From UBA5078 sp051252515 (lineage in GTDB: Bacteria; Pseudomonadota; Gammaproteobacteria; Pseudomonadales; Pseudohongiellaceae), in assembly GCA_051252515.1 (NCBI GenBank), contig JBPOFS010000002.1, positions 310,001 through 374,000 on the forward strand: DNA of 64,000 bases. Direction: 5' to 3'. Within the stretch, counting starts at the first letter, position 1. Every line of letters starts with the position of its first letter. A program made the position numbers and the translations under genes. Positions 1-7,885 of the stretch are shown here, piece by piece. The notes beneath the pieces were generated by a model. That model searched no databases. It was given only the letters and a program-made list of their open reading frames with translations, and was not told where the DNA came from.

Positions 1-900
1 CCCTTTTAGGGTTTTGAAGCAGGTCTCTTTTGCAATACTGATGAAATCACTCATGAAGGGGGCGCGCCGTTGTTCATCGCGTAGCGCTAGGTAGAGAGTG
101 GAGAATAAACCTTCGCTTCCTAAGCGTATCCCCTTGATGTGGCCACCTTCAAGATAAGGGGCTAGAGCCCAATTTGGCAGAGCGCATACCCCTCTGCCGC
201 TAGCAACAAGTTGCACCATCATCAGGCTGAGTTCTGCTGTTCGCACGGCAAGGGGCTCTACATCGGCTGGATACAAGAACTGAGTGAAAATATCGAGTCG
301 GCTCTGATCAACAGGATAAGTGATCAGCGTTTCCTCGCGCAGTGATTGCACCTCGATGTGCTCAAGTTCAGCGAAAGGGTGGTTGTTTGCGACGCCTAAT
401 AGAATCTCGAACTGGAATAGCGGTTCATAATGAATGCCAGGGATGTTTTGCGGCTCGGATGTGATCACGAGGTCTAGGCGACCTTTTTGTAACGCCGGTA
501 AGGGCACAAAATTAAAGGCGGTGCTTAAGTCGACTTCCACATCACTATATTGATTCCGGTATTGATTGATCGCTGGCATTAACCAGTCGAAGCAACTATG
601 GCATTCGATTGCAATATGCAGTCTTCCTGTTTGGCCTCCTGCAAAACGTTGTAAATCCCTTTCCGTTGCGTTCATCACTGGCAATACTGTGCGGGCTGTT
701 TCCAGTAATCGCTCGCCTGCGGCTGTTAAGCGTAGCGGTCGCGATTTTCGGATGAACAGGCTGACTCCTAAGCGCGATTCGATTTCTTTGACTTGATGTG
801 AAAGTGCCGATTGAGTCAGGAAGAGTTTTTCCGCCGCAAGGACTAGGCTGCCGTATTCTTGGATCGCCACAATAGTCTTCAAGTGTTTCAGTTCTAGCAT
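1..900 (-). CDS. metR: LysR-family regulator MetR (3' end cut by window edge)
   Basis: This encodes a LysR-type transcription activator of methionine biosynthesis genes, which in the family responds to homocysteine. The reverse-strand reading begins MLELKHLKTIVAIQEYGSL and continues open to base 1, so about 300 residues are present and only a short C-terminus is missing (the family is about 300–320 long). An N-terminal winged helix-turn-helix covers residues 1–60 (LFLTQSALSHQVKEIE), followed by the co-inducer-binding domain; the block IAIECHSCFDWLMPA matches the MetR family closely. The start ATG lies 2 bases after the TAA of the upstream 760-residue gene with an AAAGGC-like ribosome site inside that gene's end, so translation is probably coupled. 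In enterobacteria metR is divergent from metE; here it is instead the distal gene of an operon. Confidence 0.88.
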   Translation of the reverse strand, partial: MLELKHLKTIVAIQEYGSLVLAAEKLFLTQSALSHQVKEIESRLGVSLFIRKSRPLRLTAAGERLLETARTVLPVMNATERDLQRFAGGQTGRLHIAIECHSCFDWLMPAINQYRNQYSDVEVDLSTAFNFVPLPALQKGRLDLVITSEPQNIPGIHYEPLFQFEILLGVANNHPFAELEHIEVQSLREETLITYPVDQSRLDIFTQFLYPADVEPLAVRTAELSLMMVQLVASGRGVCALPNWALAPYLEGGHIKGIRLGSEGLFSTLYLALRDEQRRAPFMSDFISIAKETCFKTLKG

Positions 901-902
901 GC

Positions 903-3185
903 TTAGCCTTTCAAAGAAGTTAATTGCGAAATAAGTTTGCGGTTAGTGACGACCTCATAGAAGCGGTCATCGGACTGATGCCCTTCTACTGGCGCTTCGT
1001 TTTGCCATAACCGCACTTGTGCTTCCCTGATAACAAGATCGTTGCTTTTCCCTGATGTGTCAGGGTAAGTGCCGATATGCAGAATTACTTGCTCACCATT
1101 AATTTTCACGCTTAAGCGTTTGAGAGTGATCTCTGTTTGAAGTTTTGCAAAGCCTAAAGCATCCAATAAGATGCCGTTGACGTTATAGCGAATGGTGTTC
1201 TGCCCTTTTTCACCGCGTCCGTTTTCCCCCTTAGCAAGCGCGAAAACTTCCACATTGAAAACACCCCCTTCAATAAGTTTTCGCAGTTTCCAAGTGCTAG
1301 AAGAAAGTCGATCGGCCATCCCGATGGCGGGTGAAATCATGATCGGTTTGTCTTCATCGTAAAGATACAGTGGCGTAGTTTCGGCGTAGCAAAGTCCGAT
1401 TCCCACTTCGAGCTTGGGAAGGCCCATTTTTTCTGAGTGTCGATTATTGCTATGCACGACGTTGAGAATCGCCTTGGCCAATCCGCATGCTCTGGCCACA
1501 GCAAACCATTGCTGCGGTGATTTTTCATGTTCGAGTAAACTGAGAATCACTGCATCGCCTTCGATGAACACTTTGTTAGCGCCATACAAAGGCAGTAGTT
1601 GATTGATGGGGCTGAAAAATCGAAGGCTAAAGTACGAGGCTGGGTTGAGGTCTTTGTTCTGCAGCTCTTCTGTTACTGTAGTGGAGCCACGAACATCGGC
1701 CTTAAGAATCGCGTGATGAACGATACGGTCAACGTCATCTACCTGTTCGTTTGCGGTCAGTAAATTATAAAGTGTGCCGGCCTCTTTTGAGAGTGTTAGC
1801 TCATTCTCCTTGCGTAGTATTCGCAGTCGGTTGAACGCGCGATGGTTTAACCTGAAATACTTAAGGTCCCGTCTGAAGCGGCTAATGTCTTGCAATATAC
1901 CCAGCGTGCTTTCTAACTTCCTTGCCCCAGCTTCTTGTTTGATCTCAGCGATACTGGCTTGGAATTGCTTCAGCTGTGCGTCAGTGAAAGGCTTTCCTGA
2001 AAGCGATCGGCTCTGCAATTTTTTGATATCGATCTGGCCACTTAAATATTGGCAAAGTATTTTCCCTTCGATCTGTTCGGCTAGAGCATTAATCCAAAGT
2101 TTTTTAACATGCTTAGAGGCGATCAGTAATGTGAATAGCTGTTTTTTCTGTAAATAACTGGTGATGTTAGAAAGTGCTTTTGAATGGTGTCGGCAATTTT
2201 TTCGGGCTTTCCACCAAGCCATCAATCCTTCTGCCTTTTTGATGTCCGCCAAGTTTTCCTGTTGCCGCTCGATATCAAATAATAGCGCTAGGTTCTCGGG
2301 GGAATCCAGCCATGAGAATGATTCTGTCAGCTGTGTTTTAGTGTCAACGGCCATGCCCATAAATTTCTGAGTTTGAAACAAGCCGCCTAGGTCGTCATGG
2401 ATCTCGGGGTTGCCGTTCTCATGAACGAAAAATGGCGTGGTGGAAAGCTCAGGCAGCAGGTCTGACAGTTTTTGCTCAATGTCATTGTTGAGAAGATTGA
2501 ACCCAGCATCTTCAGAGTCGCCTCCCCAGAGCCGGTAATGATCAATCAGAAAAGCGCTGCTGCTCAGATCGCTAGTAAACAACAGGGGGGGCGCATATAG
2601 ATCGCTTGTCTTGTGATCCTGGGTGGGTAAATGGTGGGCCCGAACATCGTGCAACTGTCTAGACTCGACGCGCTCTATTTGCGCGAATATCTGCCCGTTC
2701 ACCCGGCTCAATATTGCATCGTAATTGCGTTGCAGCCAAAAGAGTCGTTGATTGGTGTTCAATGCGTTGGCCGATGAGCGCTCCTGAGATTCGTTGGAGG
2801 CCTCTTTCAAGCTATCTATGGTTTCATCTAGCAAGTGTTTGCTTGTGCTAAGGATGAACTTTGACAATGCAAATTCTAATAATTTAACGCCTTCGACATT
2901 AAGGTCTGTTTTTACGCGATGAATCAAGCCAGTCATCACGTCCAGGTAACTAGCCCTAATCGCATTAAAGAGTGTGTCCTCTTTTGCGTGGGGGCTAGCC
3001 GCAATCACTTGCTGCAAAAGCTTGTCTGCTAGCTGGCGAACATCCTTACTAAATTTGGGGCTTAAGCGGACATCAATGTGGTAATTGTCCACTCCGCGAC
3101 GTAGCTCGCTGAGATCGATGTGTAGGGGGGATAGGGGCGTGGGCGTCCCCTCACCGTTTACGGCATTAGTCATACGAGTAGTCAC
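903..3185 (-). CDS. large cytosolic protein with degenerate class III nucleotidyl-cyclase-like C-terminal domain
   Basis: The product is 760 residues, without signal peptide or membrane segments. Residues about 30–460 are helical and match no family I can name. Residues about 485–650 resemble a class III adenylate/guanylate cyclase catalytic fold: ADVRGST (Asp497) fits the first metal-binding site, IEGDAVI (Asp544) the second, GIGLCYAE the central strand, and SPAIGMADRLSS the conserved Asn/Arg block. In that last block the Asn position is Gly while the Arg (626) remains, so activity is uncertain. The gene is followed after 2 bases by metR and is evidently co-transcribed with it. Cyclase-like character is my reading of motifs, not a proven function; it could be an inactive nucleotide-sensing domain. 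Confidence 0.7.
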   Translation of the reverse strand: MTTRMTNAVNGEGTPTPLSPLHIDLSELRRGVDNYHIDVRLSPKFSKDVRQLADKLLQQVIAASPHAKEDTLFNAIRASYLDVMTGLIHRVKTDLNVEGVKLLEFALSKFILSTSKHLLDETIDSLKEASNESQERSSANALNTNQRLFWLQRNYDAILSRVNGQIFAQIERVESRQLHDVRAHHLPTQDHKTSDLYAPPLLFTSDLSSSAFLIDHYRLWGGDSEDAGFNLLNNDIEQKLSDLLPELSTTPFFVHENGNPEIHDDLGGLFQTQKFMGMAVDTKTQLTESFSWLDSPENLALLFDIERQQENLADIKKAEGLMAWWKARKNCRHHSKALSNITSYLQKKQLFTLLIASKHVKKLWINALAEQIEGKILCQYLSGQIDIKKLQSRSLSGKPFTDAQLKQFQASIAEIKQEAGARKLESTLGILQDISRFRRDLKYFRLNHRAFNRLRILRKENELTLSKEAGTLYNLLTANEQVDDVDRIVHHAILKADVRGSTTVTEELQNKDLNPASYFSLRFFSPINQLLPLYGANKVFIEGDAVILSLLEHEKSPQQWFAVARACGLAKAILNVVHSNNRHSEKMGLPKLEVGIGLCYAETTPLYLYDEDKPIMISPAIGMADRLSSSTWKLRKLIEGGVFNVEVFALAKGENGRGEKGQNTIRYNVNGILLDALGFAKLQTEITLKRLSVKINGEQVILHIGTYPDTSGKSNDLVIREAQVRLWQNEAPVEGHQSDDRFYEVVTNRKLISQLTSLKG

Positions 3186-3248
3186 ATTGATAAATGTTAG
3201 TGAAGGATAGAATTATAAGCCTATTTAGGCTCGCGGATAGGCACAGTA

Positions 3249-4490
3249 TCACGGTCTGCTCATTCGGCAGCTGTGTTCGAGCAGTGTGTCCTCCAAGGCA
3301 ATACTGACCTCTGTGTATACGCCGAAGCCGGAGTTATCCCCATCGAACTCGATATTCTCATCGGTATGCACTGAAATTTGTATTGGTTGAAATATCTGAT
3401 GATCCTCGCCACGCATGAAAAGTCGCTCCCCGCCTAGGCTAGTGAACTCCATGTCTTCAAGGGCCAAGGCAACCGCCTGGGGATCCGTTGTCCCTGCTTC
3501 AGTGATGGCTTTTGCCAGCATTTGCACGGTATTGATCACCCGGGGATAACTAATGTCTTGCTCAGGATTCTTGGCTTTGAACGCGCGGACATAGTCCGCA
3601 AACTCTGGCGTAGGCGTCGGGTTGAAATGGCCTTCGTGCACGATTCGTACTTGGTTTTTTGCCGCCGCGCCTAGAGTTGCAGTGATGCCATCAAAGGCAG
3701 CGTAATACGTGTACACAGGGACGGTGATGCCGGCATCATTAATCGCTTTAGCAAGGCTCACCATATCAGCGCCCCAATTACCGGTAATAATCGCATCCGG
3801 GCGAGCCTGCGCGATTTTGGTCACATAGGGGGTGAAGTCTTTCACCGCTTCCATTGGGTGTAGCTCATTGCCCACAATCTCTATGTCGGGTCGTTTCTCC
3901 AATAATTGCCCAACTGCCGAGTCTGCCACCGCTTGGCCAAACGAATAGTCCTGGCCGATAATATAGAGGCGCTTAATGTCGTCTCGGGCGGCAATCATGT
4001 CGGTCAATGCCTGCATTTTGATGTCAGCATGGGCATCGAAGCGAAAGTGCCAGAAGTTACAGTTTTCGTTGGTCAGGGCGGGGTCGACTGCGGCAAAGTT
4101 CAGGAATAAAAGTGGTTGTTCCGGATTGCGGCGATTATGGCGTCGAATAGCATCGGTAAGCACACCAGCAACGGCAGAGCTATTGCCTTGTGCTATGAAT
4201 TGAATGCCTTCGCTGATGGCTCTTCGTAGTTGGATCTGTGACTCTTGGGCGCTGGCTTTATTGTCATACGGGACAATTTCAACCTGTCGCCCTCCTAATA
4301 GGCCGCCTTTGGAATTGATGAGCTCATCGACAGCAAATTGAAATTGAACAAGGCCGTTGTAGCCCGTAGCGGAGAACGCGCCGGTGAGAGGGTCGATGTA
4401 AGCAATGCGGATAGGGTCTTGTGCACTGCTAACCATGGCTGTGCAGCTTAATAATATTCCAATAAAACAACGTGCTACGAGGTTTTTCAT
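3249..4490 (-). CDS. branched-chain amino-acid-type ABC transporter substrate-binding protein
   Basis: This is a periplasmic type I binding protein of the LivK/HAAT class, 413 residues. I chose the ATG at 4490 because it opens directly onto a signal peptide (MKNLVARCFIGILLSCTAM, cleavage near SSA-Q) and has GGGGAT just upstream; a longer reading to 4616 adds 42 residues that look like untranslated leader. Family marks include IRIAYIDPLTGAFSATGYNG, GGLLGGRQVEIVPYD and DAIITGNWGADMVSLAKAINDAG. No permease or ATPase gene adjoins it, so it is an orphan binding protein; the ligand could be an amino acid, urea/amide or aromatic acid and cannot be told from sequence. It is divergent from the molybdoenzyme gene at 4737. 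Confidence 0.85.
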   Translation of the reverse strand: MKNLVARCFIGILLSCTAMVSSAQDPIRIAYIDPLTGAFSATGYNGLVQFQFAVDELINSKGGLLGGRQVEIVPYDNKASAQESQIQLRRAISEGIQFIAQGNSSAVAGVLTDAIRRHNRRNPEQPLLFLNFAAVDPALTNENCNFWHFRFDAHADIKMQALTDMIAARDDIKRLYIIGQDYSFGQAVADSAVGQLLEKRPDIEIVGNELHPMEAVKDFTPYVTKIAQARPDAIITGNWGADMVSLAKAINDAGITVPVYTYYAAFDGITATLGAAAKNQVRIVHEGHFNPTPTPEFADYVRAFKAKNPEQDISYPRVINTVQMLAKAITEAGTTDPQAVALALEDMEFTSLGGERLFMRGEDHQIFQPIQISVHTDENIEFDGDNSGFGVYTEVSIALEDTLLEHSCRMSRP

Positions 4491-4736
4491 TTTTATCCCC
4501 TTAGTCGAACGTCCCTGTCTTAGAGTCCGATAGCCCTTGTCGTGCGGGCAAGCAACGCGATTGATCTTTCCAAATTTGTGGGATGAAGTCCAGTAATGGG
4601 CTCTGGGTGGTTCCATGGGCCGGCACGGGAGCGGCAGATGGGGCCTATATAGGCAAGGTTTCTACCCTGTGTTATTGTCGGCTCTTCTATTTACCGACGC
4701 TCGCGTCACATTACAAAAACAAGATGAGGTAAACCC

Positions 4737-5906
4737 ATGAACCCGGAAAATCCAGAGCGTAGAAAGCTATTAAAAGGCGCGGTCGGCGGCAGTGCCCTCG
4801 CAATTGGCGCTGCAGCGTTTCCAAACTGGCTTATGCCTGCACTTGCACAAGGTGAGGTGAACGTCCCCTTCACTGACGTGCCCGATACCTTCCGAGTACT
4901 TCCGGTGCGCCCAGGTGCGACCCACTTTCTCGACACAAACAAGATTACCGATTTCTACACGCCTAATGATGATTTTTATTTGGTGCAACACTATGGCCAG
5001 CCAGAGGTCGACAATAGTACCTACGAACTCAATGTCACCGGTTTAGTGAATAAGCCCTTGAGTTTTTCCTTAGACCAGCTGCGCAGTCGCCCAATAATCG
5101 AAAAGGATGTTGGGTTTGAGTGCGGTGGTAATGGTGCTCGACTTTTTCACGGTTTGGTCGGTAACGCTAAATGGCGCGGTGTGAGTTTGCGTGACATTTT
5201 ACAAGAAGCCGGGATCAAGCCTGAGGGCAAAGAGATCGTATTCTTTGGCACGGATATCGGTGAAGAAGAATTGCGCGGGCGCACGGTAGAGACTGCGTTT
5301 GCCCGTAGTATGTCTGTTGAAGATGCCATGAACGAAAACAATATGCTGGCGTTCGAGATGAATGGCGAGCCTCTGCCTCATTACCATGGCAAGCCTGTTC
5401 GTCTTTTGGTGCCAGGTTGGTACGGCGTTGCAAACGTGAAATGGCTAACGCAAATTCATATTCAAGATACACGTTACATGGGGCGCTTTATGGGCCGAGA
5501 TTATGTGACGTTGAAGCGAGAAGAGGTTGGGGGTCAGGAGCGTTGGGTTGAAAACTCAGTCGGTCGAATGAACCTGAAGTCTGTGATTGTTCGTGTGACT
5601 AAAATGGGTTCTACCCATAAGGTGACAGGTTTCGTGCTCAATGACGGCACTCCATTGGCGAGCGTTGAGGTGAAAGTGGATAACGGGCAATGGCAGCGTG
5701 CAACCCTGGACCCAGCCGCTTCACAGTTTACTTGGAAGATGTTCCAGTTTGAGTGGGACGATGCGCAGCCTGGAGAGCACACCTTGGTGTCTCGCGTAAC
5801 GGATGTGAACGGTAAGGTGCAACTGCCGGCTGAAGAGCTGCCAGAGCGCGTTAGTTATTGGGAAGAGTTCGGTCAATTTCCACGTAGCATTACTATTGAA
5901 GCGTAA
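4737..5906 (+). CDS. Tat-exported sulfite-oxidase-family molybdopterin enzyme
   Basis: This 389-residue periplasmic oxidoreductase has the SorA/SoxC layout. Residues 1–38 form a Tat signal (ERRKLLKG then a hydrophobic run ending ALA-Q). The molybdopterin domain follows, with the Mo-ligand cysteine in FECGGNGARLF (Cys129) and YHGKPVRLLVPGWYG in the cofactor pocket. A C-terminal Mo-co dimerisation domain starts near residue 280 (GFVLNDGTPLASVEVKVDNG). The family oxidises sulfite or related S/N-oxy substrates and passes electrons to a c-type cytochrome. No cytochrome subunit (SorB/SoxD) and no MsrQ-like membrane partner lies next to it, so its electron acceptor is not shown. The GcvR-like gene follows after 37 bases. 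Confidence 0.85.
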   Translation: MNPENPERRKLLKGAVGGSALAIGAAAFPNWLMPALAQGEVNVPFTDVPDTFRVLPVRPGATHFLDTNKITDFYTPNDDFYLVQHYGQPEVDNSTYELNVTGLVNKPLSFSLDQLRSRPIIEKDVGFECGGNGARLFHGLVGNAKWRGVSLRDILQEAGIKPEGKEIVFFGTDIGEEELRGRTVETAFARSMSVEDAMNENNMLAFEMNGEPLPHYHGKPVRLLVPGWYGVANVKWLTQIHIQDTRYMGRFMGRDYVTLKREEVGGQERWVENSVGRMNLKSVIVRVTKMGSTHKVTGFVLNDGTPLASVEVKVDNGQWQRATLDPAASQFTWKMFQFEWDDAQPGEHTLVSRVTDVNGKVQLPAEELPERVSYWEEFGQFPRSITIEA

Positions 5907-5943
5907 GCGGTGTTAATACTGCGACGATAAACAAGGAGCTGTC

Positions 5944-6465
5944 ATGGCGACATATTTAGTACTGACAATCATCGGCGACGATAAACCAGGTTTGGTCGAG
6001 AAGCTTTCCGAGACTATTGCACGGCATTCGGGTAGTTGGTTGGAAAGTAATATGTCGCATTTGGCAGGCAAGTTCGCCGGTATTTTGCGAGTCAGCGTGG
6101 AAGAGTCTCATGCGGATGCCTTAGTGGCAGATCTGCAAAACTTGTCGTCGATTTTAAAACTTGTGGTTGAAAAGGTCAGCTTGGCCGATGCGGCGACGAA
6201 ACAGCGTACATTGCGCTTGTCTTTAGTGGGCAATGATCGACCCGGTATCGTCAAAGAAATTGCACGAGCATTGGCCGCCGCTCATGTGAACGTAGAGGAA
6301 TTGAGTTCACATATTAGCAGCGCGCCAATGTCGGGCGAGGCGTTATTTAACGCAAAGGTCGTCCTAAAGGTGCCAGTAGACTTAGATATCGATGCTTTGC
6401 AGTCTCAGTTAGAGCGTTTAGCTGATGATCTAATTGTAGAGATCGCTCTGGCTCCAATCGAATAA
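5944..6465 (+). CDS. GcvR-like double-ACT-domain protein
   Basis: The 173-residue product is two tandem ACT domains (about 3–75 and 90–165). The domain starts LVLTIIGDDKPGLVEKLSE and LRLSLVGNDRPGIVKEIAR carry the Gly that marks ACT ligand loops. This matches the glycine-cleavage transcriptional repressor GcvR, which in E. coli binds glycine and sequesters GcvA; many non-enteric homologues have no known partner. The start has a good AAGGAG 5 bases upstream. No gcv genes are in the window, so a role in glycine control is inferred from family only. It converges on the HAD gene with 3 bases between stops. Confidence 0.8.
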   Translation: MATYLVLTIIGDDKPGLVEKLSETIARHSGSWLESNMSHLAGKFAGILRVSVEESHADALVADLQNLSSILKLVVEKVSLADAATKQRTLRLSLVGNDRPGIVKEIARALAAAHVNVEELSSHISSAPMSGEALFNAKVVLKVPVDLDIDALQSQLERLADDLIVEIALAPIE

Positions 6466-6468
6466 AGC

Positions 6469-7140
6469 TCAACGCAAGCTCATGATTTTCCACTGACGCT
6501 CTTGTGCAATCTTGCGCAGGGTGTCATCTGGGTCAACCGCGACGGCGGTTTCGGCATACTCAAGCAATGGCAGATCGTTAAACGAGTCGCTGTAAAAAAT
6601 GCTGCCTTTGAGATCTAGCGGTGTCTGTCCTGTGACATTGCGGGTTTTAAGCCACAACTCCAAATGCCGTACTTTCCCGTCTTGAAAATTTGGTTCGCCA
6701 CTTAATTTGCCCGTATAGAGATCGTCGAGCATCTCCAGCTCTGTGGCGATAAGTCCATCGACCCCTAAGTAATGGGCGATAGGTTCGGTGACGAAACGGT
6801 TGGTCGCTGTAATGATCAGGCAAAAATCGCCCTTGCTTTTATGCTCGGCAATAAGCGCTTTTGAGGCGGGGAGCATCATGGGTTCGATAAAATCCTGCAT
6901 GAAAAGCGCATGCAGTGCGTCGCGTTGAGCGCGCGCCATGCCTTTAAGTGCGGAAACGGCGAACTCAGTATAAGCGACCATATCTAGACCGCCATTTTTA
7001 TACTGTTGGTAGAAAGCATCGTTCTGTTCGCGATGACGAATGGGGTCGACTAAGTTCTGAGTTATTAAGAAATCACCGAAGGCGTGATCGCTATCGCCTG
7101 CTAGTAGTGTGTTATCAAGATCAAATATCGCCAAAGCCAT
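6469..7140 (-). CDS. HAD-IB family phosphatase (SerB/HisN-like)
   Basis: This is a 223-residue haloacid-dehalogenase-type phosphatase. Motif I is DLDNTLLAGDSD (residues 7–18, nucleophile and acid Asp), motif II is IITATNRFV, and motif IV is SDSFNDLPLL. A helical cap of about 90 residues between motifs I and II places it with SerB-like HAD-IB enzymes. Homologues next to rppH and ptsP in pseudomonads are annotated either as phosphoserine phosphatase-like or as histidinol-phosphatase; the sequence does not choose between them. It is divergent from rppH, with about 140 bases between the starts. Confidence 0.82.
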   Translation of the reverse strand: MALAIFDLDNTLLAGDSDHAFGDFLITQNLVDPIRHREQNDAFYQQYKNGGLDMVAYTEFAVSALKGMARAQRDALHALFMQDFIEPMMLPASKALIAEHKSKGDFCLIITATNRFVTEPIAHYLGVDGLIATELEMLDDLYTGKLSGEPNFQDGKVRHLELWLKTRNVTGQTPLDLKGSIFYSDSFNDLPLLEYAETAVAVDPDDTLRKIAQERQWKIMSLR

Positions 7141-7281
7141 GGAATACCTTACCCACTGTGAAGAGTGAAAACCCGCATTATACCTATAACAGAGGGGCTA
7201 TGTTGTTGTGCGCCCGTTGAACATTCTCATAGACCTGTGAAACAATGCCAGAGATGTTTTTTAGATTAGGAACACTTGCAG

Positions 7282-7767
7282 ATGATAGATTCGAAGGGTT
7301 TTAGGCCTAATGTAGGTATTGTCATCTGCAACTCGCGCGGCCAGTTGCTATGGGCTAAGCGGATTGGGCAGGACGCTTGGCAATTTCCTCAAGGTGGTAT
7401 TCATCAAGGCGAATCGCTACAAGATGCCTTGTACCGAGAGCTGGAGGAAGAAGTTGGGCTTGCCCCTGAAGATGTAGAGATCATCTCCTCAACAGATGGA
7501 TGGCTCTATTATGAGCTTCCGAAGAACTTGATTCGTCAACATTCGAACCCTGTATGCATCGGACAAAAACAGAAGTGGTATTTGCTTAAGCTGCGTGCCG
7601 ATGAGGAAAGAATCAACCTCAGCACCAATGGCTCTCCCGAATTCGATGACTGGCAATGGGTAAGTTTTTGGTATCCGCTCAGTCAGGTGATTGATTTTAA
7701 GCGTGAGGTTTATAGGCAGGCATTGAAAGAGCTAGTTTCGCCCTTACATAGGTATCTTCGCGCTTAA
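7282..7767 (+). CDS. rppH: RNA pyrophosphohydrolase RppH
   Basis: RppH is a Nudix hydrolase that removes pyrophosphate from 5'-triphosphorylated mRNA and thereby triggers RNase E-dependent decay. The Nudix box is clear at residues about 37–60 (GGIHQGESLQDALYRELEEE then VG). I took the ATG at 7282 (MIDSKGFRPNVGIVI), which matches the E. coli start (MIDDDGYRPNVG), rather than an in-frame TTG six bases upstream; a TTAGGA ribosome site lies about 12 bases before it. Length (161) is normal. It is followed by ptsP after about 118 bases, the usual neighbour. Confidence 0.95.
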   Translation: MIDSKGFRPNVGIVICNSRGQLLWAKRIGQDAWQFPQGGIHQGESLQDALYRELEEEVGLAPEDVEIISSTDGWLYYELPKNLIRQHSNPVCIGQKQKWYLLKLRADEERINLSTNGSPEFDDWQWVSFWYPLSQVIDFKREVYRQALKELVSPLHRYLRA

Positions 7768-7885
7768 GCGACATCCCTAGACTCTGTGTTGCCTTCGTCT
7801 AAATTGAGGCCGTGGCCTATTGCCGCCACGAGTAGTAAGTGCCAACAAAATTTAATAATTAGAGAAAACACGGAACATCCAGATG

